A stretch of DNA of 64,000 nucleotides from Aurifilum marmelostoma (lineage: Eukaryota; Ascomycota; Sordariomycetes; Diaporthales; Cryphonectriaceae), in contig JAMXSV010000024.1 of assembly GCA_027559495.1 (NCBI GenBank), positions 1,922,001-1,986,000 of the forward strand. Direction: 5' to 3'. A program made the translations under genes and the position numbers. The notes beneath the pieces were generated by a model, which was given only the letters and a program-made list of their open reading frames with translations, was not told the origin of the DNA and ran no database searches. Shown here piece after piece: positions 55,113 to 64,000 of the stretch (its first letter is position 1; the number at the start of each line of letters is the position of its first letter).

Positions 55113-57079
55113 CCGACCTTACTCTGCCTGTATTATATCGTCGTATATATTTGTGTCACTGGACACGCACATTAGGATGGCGGGCAATGGATCATTTTGA
55201 TGGGTTTCTGGGCGGGGCTGGCGAAAAATTGCGTGGGGTACAGAAAATGGGTATTGGGAGTCTACGATATCATCGACAGCGTTGCAAATTTCACCTCTCT
55301 AATACCGCCAAGCTGAAGAACTCATTCTCTATGTGTGCTGATGATAAGTTGGACCGAAGGGGTCGCAGCTGTTCCAGCTACCTCTCCAGAGCCACCAGCT
55401 TAACCTCTGCGAATGTGTGTATATGCAGCTCAAATTGCAGCTCAAATGGAGGATGACAGATGTGAGGAACTACGGTAGTTATCATGGGGGTGGACTTATC
55501 GGCCAAGGACTTTGCGAAATCCGAGGAAGAAAAGGTCAGCGACGGCTAAAAGCTTACTGCTGTGGTATGTACACAGTAATCACCAGGGCTGCCATAGGCT
55601 GTTGGGATAATACAGTCTAGCGATGAATCATGGCCCAGTGAAGTGTGGGGGTCCCCTTCGTCTTCTCTTCCTCCTCTGTTCCCAATAGCGCACCCAGGTG
55701 GCCGGGACGAGCGGACTCGGCTCGTTCCCATCCTACCATTGCTGGCGTAACGACAGTGCGTTGGCATCGTTATAGACAGCTGGCGCGTAGGATGTTCCAT
55801 TGCTTGTTTTATGAAAGTGTGGCACTGGATTGGGACTGACTGGGCTTGCGTGGCTGCGCCTGTAAGGCTCACATGAGCCACTCCCCTGTATTTCTCCCCA
55901 CGGCGGCTGAAATTGAGGACCGAAGTCCGTACCTGTACCATGACGTTGTAGGTAAAGCATTGCAAAGTTATTTTTCTGCTTTGAAATGCAAACAAAGCGT
56001 AACTTTGGGCACGTCATCATTTCACTACGTACCTTTCTGTGCCTGAATAAGACACTGCTTACTTACGCACATTCTTTCTTTCGAGTGTAAGATCAATGCA
56101 TCTTGCTCGGAGGTCTCGAGGGATTACCAAACAAATCAAGCCTCCCTTCTTTGTCTGACCGAGGTCAGCCCTTTGACGCTCGAGAATTGTCTCATCAGTA
56201 GTTTAGTTTGATTTCCTTACCGGTTGTGAATTTCTTTTGAGAAAGGGACGCAGGGAGGGAAGGAGGGATGAGGATATGAAACGTAGACTAGTGGGGGGTG
56301 GTTTCCCTCCCATGAGTGCTGGCCCATCGGAATTCGAACCTTGACGGTTTGGTTGGGGAAGGAAAGAGCTGCTGGCAAATACGTGGTGGTGCATCATCTC
56401 CTTCCCCCAGGAATGTCCACCCGCTCGCTGCTGCCAACAAATCCTAGCTTGCCCCACGGGCTTATCTGCGGTTGACAGCAAGTCCGGCTGTCTTGATTGA
56501 TTGATTCGATTCCCTGTCCTCCTTTTCTGGACTTGGGACAAGTCTTTCAAAGGTCCGAGTTCATATTTGAAAGAGAGAGAGAGAGTGTGTGTGCGTACGT
56601 GTGTATTTGTACGTGTATGCGTTTGACTTCAGCTGGCCCACGGACTCTCTGTTCTCTCTTTTTTTTTTGAATTTTCACCCCCTCTCAATCATACCCTTTT
56701 GTGTCTCTGAGCGATTCATCCATTCTCCTTCTTATTTTTCTCCTGCAACGGAGACGCTGAAAGACGAGAAGAATGCTCGCAATTCCCAGTCTTCACGAGT
56801 GAAACCCGGGTCTCCACCACGTCATCGTAACCCTCTCTGTATGCACCTCACTCGATTGCGGATAACCGGACTTATCAGATCTTCTTTTTTCCTCCCTCTT
56901 TCTCAAGCAAAGGAAAATAAAAAACAGGACGACAACCACGCGACGAGGACGATTCGGGCGCGCAGATTTCAAGCAAAGCTTGGTTGATCTGTATACTTAT
57001 CACCACTCGAGAGAGTTGGGAAAGCCCGACTGACTGAGCGCCATTATCGCCCTGCAGCACGTGCTGCCTGTTGGCCACA
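55113..57079. other. 2-kb intergenic region, no gene seen
   Basis: The region spans the 3' flank of ferrochelatase and the promoter and leader of the MFS transporter. It contains a GA/GT-rich patch at 56570-56600 and T-runs near 56660. A tRNA-like GGTTCGAA word near 56333-56344 (minus strand) has no matching stem. No gene is supported. Confidence 0.5.
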
Positions 57080-59217
57080 ATGTCAGGACTGAACAACCAC
57101 GATAGGAGGGACGACGCGCCCAAAAGTTCATTGGATGACCTGCACTCACTTTCTACCACACGAGATGGCGAGATAGAGATCACAAGCATGCCTGATGAAA
57201 CCACTGGTTTGCTAGGTGCGGGCACCCGGAACCACCAGTACGACGCCGCGGAAGCCGGTTCAGAAGACCCAGACGCCGGCTCACCGTCAAGGAAAGACTC
57301 GTGGGATGGTCACAAAGAGTACGAACACCTGCCGTGGTACAGGAGACCTACTGTATGTCTTACCATCAACAAGTATACTCTACTGCTGTGAGGGGAGAGA
57401 GAGAGCAGGCCAAACTCAGCTGACACGGCGATATCTTGTGCGCTCCAGGTCTACTGGTTACTACCGCCATATGCGCTCTTCACCCTGGCATTTGGCGGCT
57501 CTATCGTGCCCAAGCTCAACCTGATCATCGATCTGGTCTGCCAGCGTTATTTTGCCGAGAAGACCATGCGCGATGGTCATCTCATGGTAGCTCCAGTGGT
57601 GCTAGGTGGTGAGAACCCGCAGTGCAAGAGCCCCGAGGTTCAGCAGCACGTCGCGGAGTTCACCCTCGTGCTGAATGTCATCGTCGGCATCCTGAGTGCC
57701 TACACGGCCCCCAAGATCGGCTCCCTCTCCGATCGCTACGGCCGCAAGAAGCTACTGGCCCTGGCTTCGTTCGGCGGCGTCCTGGCCGAGATTGTTACCA
57801 TCTGCGCCGCCAGGTTTCCCGACGTCGTCCACTACAGGTGGCTGATCCTCGGCAACGTCTTCGACGGCCTCGCTGGCTCCTTCACCGCCGGGTCCGTGCT
57901 CAGTCACTCGTATACCAGCGACTGCACGCCTCCCTCTAAGCGTGGCGTGGCTATTGGTTATCTGCACTCGTGCCTGTTCAGCGGCCTGGCTTTTGGCCCC
58001 CTGATCGCCGGCTACTTTGTCAAGTGGACCGGCTCCCTCCTGTCCGTCTTCTACGTCACACTGGGCTGCCACCTCTTCTTCATCCTCTGCGTCAGCTTTG
58101 TCATTCCCGAGTCCGTCTCGCGCCGCCGCCAGCTCCTCGCCCGCGAGAAGCATGCCGCCGAAGTGGAGAAGCGCGACAGGCGCACCCGCGAGTGGGCCTC
58201 TGCCTACCTTGCCGCCGCTGCCAACAATAACAACGACGACGACGACGTGGGCAGGCGCTGGTTCTGGTCTATCTTCGCAACACCTAAGTATGCCAACTTC
58301 ATCGCCTCCCTCCGATCTGCCAACCCCTTCGAGCCTCTCAAGGTGCTGGCACCTAAGGGTCCGCAGAACGCCCGTGTGCGCCGGAACTTGGTGCTCTTGG
58401 CTCTTACGGACATGGTGATCCTCGGCGCGGCCATGAGCTCAGGCCAGGTGACGCTGCTGTACAGCGAGTACATCTTTGGCTGGGGCAACTTCGAGACCTC
58501 GCGCTTTATCTCGCTCATCTCAATGGTCCGCGTACTTGTCCTCCTCGCCATCTTCCCAGTCATCAACTACCTCTTCCGCACCCGCCCTGCCGCCCGCCGC
58601 CGCCGCATCTCAGGCCCCATCGTCGAGCGTAATGCCGGCGCCGACGGCCTTGACGTGTGGATCCTCCGTTTCGCCATCCTGTCGGACGTCATTGGCTTGG
58701 CTGGGTATATTTTTGCGCGCACTGAGGCCCTCTTCTACCTGAGCGGCATCATCACTGCTTTTGGGGGCCTCGGCTCCGCTACCATCCAGAGCATGATCTC
58801 CAAGCACGTGCCTGCCGAGCGCACGGGCGCCCTGCTGGGTGCCGTCGGTCTGCTGCATGCCTTGTCCAGGATCATCGCCCCCGTCGTCTTCAACGGACTG
58901 TACGCCGCGACGGTCAAGACGTTTCCGCAGGCCGTATTTGTCGCACTAACCGGCCTATTTGTTGTGATACTTGTCCTATCGACCATGGTACGACCACATG
59001 GTGAGTTTGTTTCCGCCCCGCACCCTTTCCTGGGGTTTTTTTTTAAATTGTTTTCTTGCTCTATTAAAATAGATCACCCGGCTGACCCAACCATTCCGCA
59101 GTCTTCATTAGAGACATTGATGGGTCCGGTGAGGGAGAAGAAGAAGAGGCCCCTGTGCGGCCCAACCCTCACCGAGCAGACACACTATCCGATGATGAGA
59201 TCGTGCCGCAGATGTGA
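57080..59217 (+). CDS. MFS transporter, DHA1-type, with long N-terminus
   Basis: This is a predicted 12-helix major-facilitator transporter; the substrate is unknown. Exons 57080-57352, 57449-59000 and 59102-59217 give 646 residues; the introns (96 and 101 nt) keep the phase. An acidic N-terminus of about 85 residues leads into YWLLPPYALFTLAFGGSIVP (helix 1). The loop 2-3 MFS signature is GSLSDRYGRKKLLALASFGG, and helix 5 reads LHSCLFSGLAFGPLIAGYFV. A long cytoplasmic loop with poly-Asn/Asp and basic stretches sits between helices 6 and 7. The last intron is easily missed: reading through it adds a spurious tail, whereas splicing at 59101 gives a clean C-terminus ending with SDDEIVPQM. The overall pattern is like the fungal family annotated as tetracycline-resistance-type or YCR023C-like MFS. 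This subgroup call is moderate. Confidence 0.88.
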
Positions 59218-59937
59218 CAGTAGGCAATGTTGCCAATGATTTCCTTGTATACAGTCGAGTCGTTGTTCAATTTTGGTATGTGCATATACCAACGTGCCGT
59301 CGTAATACTACTACTTCCGCCACCATAGATATCTATCTACATGATGGTCCGCTTCAGGATAAGCACAACCACAACCAATGTTCTTTTTCTTTTTCTTTTA
59401 GGAATAGAGATAGACGATGGCCCCTCGAATGTCGATTGAGCGGCCCGAGACTTGTATGAGTAGCAATGACTGCAGACATGAGCTATATATAGCAATACCC
59501 AGATCTTGAGAAGTGATATATATATATATACACAATGTGCAGGGGTAGTTTTAACAGTCATGTATTCATGTATTCTGAAAACGAGTCTCATTTGCACAAT
59601 CCAAGCTGCTTTGATTTGCTGTTTCTTAAGATTACAAGGAGAGAACAAACCGAAAAGCAGAATGAAATGTAAGAGTGCGAATTCAAGTCGGAATCGTTGG
59701 TACAATGTTTTCAATCCAACGCTTGGCTGATCACTAAAATACCATGCTGTGCACCGAGACGCGATCTTGCTGGTGGTAAAGACCCCTATCAATACGTCCT
59801 ACTCACTGGGTATCTAGCGGGTGACAGGTCCTGTAGCGCCACCATATTCCAGTGACCCACACACAGCACCTCGCTTCTCCTCAACCACTACTCCCACCAC
59901 TTACTCCCTCTGGCTAGCCACAGTTCACTTACTCAAC
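59218..59937. other. Intergenic between MFS and HIT genes
   Basis: The sequence is AT-rich near 59500-59540 (TA repeats), likely the 3' UTR or flank of the MFS gene. The promoter of the HIT gene lies at its right end. No gene is seen. Confidence 0.5.
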
Positions 59938-60811
59938 ATGAGAAGTCTATCATCCCAATTCACTACTTCCAGGCACCACCATCGGTTGATGAGATTATCA
60001 AGACCATTCAAGATCACCAGAGAGGTCGCTAGGATAATGAGCACACAACATGGAAACCAGAACGTGGAAAAGATCATGTTTGGGCCCTTTGAGGTGACTT
60101 CTCAGGTGAGTAAAAGAAGCAGCAACCCCCCCCCCCCAATAACCAAAAAAGGGGGGAAATAAATAATACTGACCGTTCCTCTTCAACAAAAAGGTCTTCC
60201 TCACAACCCCTCACTCCTTTGCCCTTGTAAACCTCAAACCCCTCCAGCAAGGCCACGTCCTGGTCTGCCCCAAGCAACCTCACAAGCGCCTGACAGACCT
60301 CTCCACAAACGAGGTGACGGACCTCTTCACCGCTGTCCAGCGCGTGCAGAGGATGCTGGCGTGGCACTATTTCTCCTCTCGGTCCCATCCTCCGCCTGGC
60401 TCCGGATCAGGGGTGAATGAGGAGGCCCTTCGCGATGGCGGCGGCTCCTTTAACGTTGCCCTGCAGGATGGCCCCGAGGCAGGCCAGACCGTGCCTCATG
60501 TCCATGTGCACATCATCCCTCGCCCTGCCGGTACCGGTGGCGGCGACGAGCTGTACGATAAGATGGCGGAGGAGGAGGGCAACGTCGGCGGGGCTCTGTG
60601 GGACCGGGACCAAGCACGGGGGGAGACGGCAGCAGAGGAGACGAGGAAGGAAGGGCCCAGTAGCAGCGGCAGGCGGCCGGAGCCGGGCGGGCGGTTCGAC
60701 AGGATTGAGGACAGCGCGAGGGTGGCGAGGTCAATGGAGGAGATGGAGGCGGAGGCCGAGGTTCTCAGGCGGGTGTTGAAGGAGATGGAAGGAGGAGTGA
60801 GAGAGTCGTGA
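59938..60811 (+). CDS. HIT-family dinucleoside polyphosphate hydrolase (FHIT/Hnt2-like)
   Basis: This is a predicted bis(5'-adenosyl)-triphosphatase, which cleaves Ap3A to AMP and ADP. Exons 59938-60105 and 60194-60811 are joined by an 88-nt intron. The core begins FGPFEVTSQVFLTTPHSFAL, with VNLKPLQQGHVLVCPKQPHK, and carries the catalytic triad HVHVHIIPR (His-x-His-x-His) preceded by FNVALQDGPEAGQTVPH. Between the last HIT strand and the C-terminal helix is an Arg/Gly/Glu-rich insert longer than in yeast Hnt2. Two in-frame ATGs are possible: 59938 gives 261 residues with an Arg/Ser/Thr-rich start (MRSLSSQFTTSRHHHRLMRL) that looks like a mitochondrial presequence; 60037 gives 228 residues without it. 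I list the longer form because both have acceptable contexts, and both products may be made. Confidence 0.88.
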
Positions 60812-61061
60812 GGTCGAGAGCAGTCTGATTACTCGTGGCATTGGGCGGTGGAACTACGGCCATGTATGGCGTGCACGTGTGCATTTCCACATCGTACCGC
60901 ATTATTCGCATCAATCACATTGTCATCGCATATACCACGGTAGCTACGGCAAATCAAGTATAGAGAGATACAAACGCCAAATGCTGCTATCCTGAAACAC
61001 CTATAAACCATCGCATGAGCGGGAATCGAGAAGTCTGGTTCTATGACATAACCCTCGAACA

Positions 61062-63895
61062 TTATTCCAGCCCGCCTATCATGTCTAAATTCGTCATCGA
61101 GCTGTCAAAATCCCACCCCTCTCCCATGTCCAGATCCGAGCCCTGTAGACCTCTGAACATGAACAGATCTCCTCCAGCTAAGCCGCTACTGGCCCCAGTG
61201 GGATTGTTATTTCCACTACCAGTAACGAGCGAATTCGCACCAAGACTCCAGCTCTCAAAATTCTGTTGCCAATTCACACCGTCCTTCAGGAACCAGTCCT
61301 TTGCATCCACCGCGTAGGCCGTCTCAGGGGTCCGTTGGTGAGAGCTCGACGGCGCTGACGGGGCTCCACTGCTGGCGGACTGATGGACTGGCGCATAAGA
61401 CTGGAAGTAGCGCGGCAGACCTGACTGGCTGAAGCCGGGCATGGTCCAGGAGGAGGGGTTGTTATTGGGAGCAAAAGACAGCCCTGGGCTTGATGGGTCG
61501 GTTGCTGTGGTGTTTGGGATTCCCATCGGCTGGATGGTTACGTGAGGAGCTATCGAGCCTATACCTGGTAAAAAGTCGGACGATGATATGGTGGCCGCTG
61601 ACTCTTGGTTCAGGCCGCCTGCCATGTCTTGCTGCATGACCTCTGCAGGGCCGTCTCGGTCGTAGCCTTGTGGTGGCTGTGGCTGGTTCGGGGACCGAGA
61701 GGCTGATGATGGCGAGGTTGGAAAGGATGGCGTCTTGAACGTCATAGGTGAAGGCACATCTGCCGTGACCAGGTGGCCATATTTCTGGTCCGTCCGCTTC
61801 AAGACCGCGGCTGCCTCACTCGGGAGCTCGCAGTTCCATTTCCTTGCCAGGACACTAATTATACTAAGGGTTCGCCTGGAGGAGAGCCAGTCCTCGCTCA
61901 TCTCCTCGAGGTGTTTTACACCGTGTATAATGTCCCGTCTCGCGCTCTTCTCTGGCAGATTGAGGAGATGAATGGTACAGGCCGAGTGCAACATGTACAC
62001 GGCTATGTTGCAGATCTGCCGTACGTTATACTGCTTCTTGTACAGCCTCATCAACTTCGATATGCACCCTGCATTCGCCGTGCAGATGCGCCGCGGTGAT
62101 ACATGCGCCGGTAGTGGCGATGCTGAAGGGCTGTACTTTAGAAACGGACGAAATAGATGGATATACTGTAGGTGATAGAACATACTGGGTTGAGGGGCCC
62201 TGAGGTTAGCACAAGCAACAATAAAGTAGCATAGGCGGAGCAGGAACATACTGCATGAGAATCACATTTGGCAGCTGGCCTTCTCTGGGCTCGAACTCCT
62301 TTGGGAGCTCATTGCGCCAGCCCTCGAGCTGTCTGTGCAGCTCGCTGAGCTTTTTGAGCTCGACCGCCTTGCCGCTCGACCTGCCGATATGCTTCGGATG
62401 GTAAAAAAACAGCAACAGGTCACTGCTGATCTCACAGAGCTTGGACAGCTGCAGACCAATAGCTCGTGTGCGGGCAGGCTGCCTCAGCGTCTCGTCGAAG
62501 CCGCTGTCCCGGTATGGGGCCCAGGAATCACCGTCCTCGTCTGGGTATACCTCGTACTTGGATACATCGTATGAGTTCTTGGGCAGCTGGGGCAGACGCC
62601 CCAGGTAGTTGGACCAGGTCTTGTCGAAGAGAAAACAGCCCCAAAACGTGATCTTCCTGGCGTCTACTTCGCTCTCGTCCATTTGACCCTTGTCTCCCGC
62701 AATGGTACCCGGGTCCATATTCAAGCCGACGTCCTGGGCCATGCGGAAACTCATGCCGCTGTAGACCCACCCCCTCGCCTCCCGGCCGCAGCCGGCCTCG
62801 CGGACAGACATGAGGGCCAGCGCCTGGGTAGTGGTGAGAGATGGGATCGTGTACTCGTCATTGTCGAACACCAACCTCTTGGCCTCGGCAAAGAAGTGAT
62901 CGCCCTTTGTGCGACTTTCCCCAGGAACAGCGCACGCGCCCGACACGTCTGTGAAGTGGCAGCCGAGAGCAAGCATGGCGTTGACCAACGGAGATGAACA
63001 GTACACAGACACTCTCGGCACCTTTGCTGGTTTCCCCTTGAGGAAATCCTGCCAGAACAGCCTTTTTGAGAGGGTCGTGAAGAAAGGATAGTGCCAGTTC
63101 CAGTACATGTTGAGCAGGTGTGTCACCAGCGCCTTATCCTTGGTGACTTCCGACCAGCTAGTGAAGGGGTCTCCGTCCTGCTGGGCGTCCGGCTCGTCCG
63201 GCTCCGCTGCCGCTTCATGTTCCTCGCCCTGATAGATGAGATGGGATGTGCCACCGATGTAACGAACCACGCCATTCCTCACCCTCAGCTCTCCCATCTT
63301 CCTCGCCAAGTCCCTTTCCCCATCCACAGGCTTACTGACGGGATCTCCCACAGTAAAATCGTCGTCAATTGCGCCTCCTTCTCCTCCTTCTCCTCCTCCT
63401 CCTGCTGCTGCTGCTCCGCTATGAGCGGCCCAATCCTCCTTCGATATGGCATCGGCGACGGCGTCGAGGCTGTCGCAGGTGCGTATCCTCCTTACGATCT
63501 CGGGGACGTCGTCCTCGGCGGCATTGAGAATGGCCTCGATGAGAACCTGCAGGGTTGAATTTTTGGCCTTGGAGCTGTCGACCCTCTCACGATAGACCCC
63601 CCTTGCGACGGTGGTCCGAATTTGGATCGTAGATGCACTCGGTATTGTAGACGGATCTACACGCTGCACAGCTCGGCAGGGCCCCGTCGCACTTGGACTT
63701 TCTCTTCCTACAGGCGACACATGCCGTACTGACGCACCGTCGTTTCTGATTCGTAGGATCGGCCCGAGACCTCGACTTCTTCTTTGTCACAGGCTGCTGC
63801 TGCTGAGCGGACCGAGAACCCACCGAGGAGGAAGGATCGCCAGCGTCTCGAGGCTGCTGCAGGGACGCGGGCTGAGGACCCGAGGAGGGTTCCAT
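61062..63895 (-). CDS. Zn(II)2Cys6 regulator, NIT4/NirA-like annotation type (frame break)
   Basis: This is a predicted nuclear transcription factor. The N-terminal zinc cluster (residues 59-87) reads ACVACRKRKSKCDGALPS, then CAACRSVYNTEC, followed by IYDPNSDHRRKG. Here the frame as given stops after two more codons. One G fewer in the run at 63597-63602 restores VYRERVDSSKAKNSTLQVLI, the expected dimerisation linker, and the frame then stays open. A fungal_trans middle homology domain follows (about residues 200-560, with VNAMLALGCHFTDVSG, GMSFRMAQDVGLNMDPG and ITFWGCFLFDKTWSNYLGRL). The intron 62200-62251 (52 nt) joins NVILMQ to APQPSMFYHLQYIHLFRPFL. The tail is Ser/Pro/Asn-rich and ends NLDMIGGLE. 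The corrected length is about 926 residues. The closest named relatives I know are the nitrogen-assimilation regulators NIT4/NirA; orthology is not shown here. ATG at 63895. Confidence 0.85.
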
Positions 63896-64000
63896 TTTTG
63901 ATGCAGTACCTCACAACAGCGAGATTGGCCTGTCTGGGGGGACGGGGCAACACAGCTGATCCGCTGAGATGAGCCAATAGAAAGAGAAGAGGCGGGGTGT
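63896..64000. other. Promoter edge of the last gene
   Basis: The final 105 bases are upstream of the leftward zinc-cluster regulator and are cut by the window end. Nothing else can be said. Confidence 0.4.

Noticed and set aside
56328..56348. tRNA B-box-like word GGTTCGAATTCC (minus strand)
   Set aside because: The flanking bases do not form a T-arm stem, and no anticodon or acceptor arms are present.
1..64000. Secondary-metabolite gene cluster
   Set aside because: Two MFS transporters and two zinc-cluster regulators are present, but no polyketide synthase, peptide synthetase, terpene synthase or tailoring set; the genes are dispersed and mixed with housekeeping functions.
1..64000. Transposons or retroelements
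   Set aside because: No reverse transcriptase, transposase, long terminal repeats or terminal inverted repeats were seen; the poly-A tracts stand alone.

Overview
The window is nuclear DNA of a filamentous ascomycete (Pezizomycotina), most likely a Sordariomycete. The evidence is short spliceosomal introns (about 60-165 nt) with GT..AG ends and, where checked, CTAAC-type branch sites; GC-rich third codon positions; Zn(II)2Cys6 regulators; a WSC-domain sensor; and protein sequences that read like Sordariomycete homologues. No bacterial, viral, transposon, rRNA, tRNA or CRISPR feature was found. I support 18 protein-coding genes, about one per 3.5 kb, unevenly spread.

Layout. 0.9-11 kb: a small His/Ser-rich protein, cystathionine beta-lyase, a DHA1-type MFS drug exporter, a mitochondrial PPR protein and the snRNA-binding protein LSM4. 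11.7-21.2 kb: a Gvp36-like BAR protein, a large kelch/transmembrane protein and an unrecognised coiled-coil protein. 21.2-25.8 kb is empty of genes. 25.8-31 kb: a CSC1/RSN1-type osmosensitive channel and a membrane-anchored PI-PLC X-domain protein. 34.2-35.7 kb: a WSC cell-wall sensor, followed by an 8.5-kb gene-free stretch rich in microsatellites. 44.3-53.1 kb: a Zn2Cys6 regulator with a central DNA-binding domain, a secreted GH1 beta-glucosidase and Ku70. 53.7-64 kb: ferrochelatase (head-to-head with Ku70), an MFS transporter, a FHIT-type HIT hydrolase and a NIT4-like Zn2Cys6 regulator.

Most genes are unrelated housekeeping or accessory functions; there is no biosynthetic cluster or operon-like unit. 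A loose theme of cell surface and osmotic or wall stress runs through the middle (kelch membrane protein, CSC1 channel, PI-PLC, WSC sensor), but proximity alone does not show a joint function.

The most striking pattern is technical or evolutionary: three otherwise well-conserved genes (LSM4, the kelch protein, the NIT4-like regulator) contain five reading-frame breaks. All five are in the same direction (one base too many), and each can be repaired by removing one base from a G/C run of 4-6. This points to systematic homopolymer over-calling in the assembly rather than five true mutations. Other notable points are a GC-AG intron in the BAR gene, an LSM4 first coding exon that is only the ATG, and an intron inside a zinc cluster just before its third cysteine.
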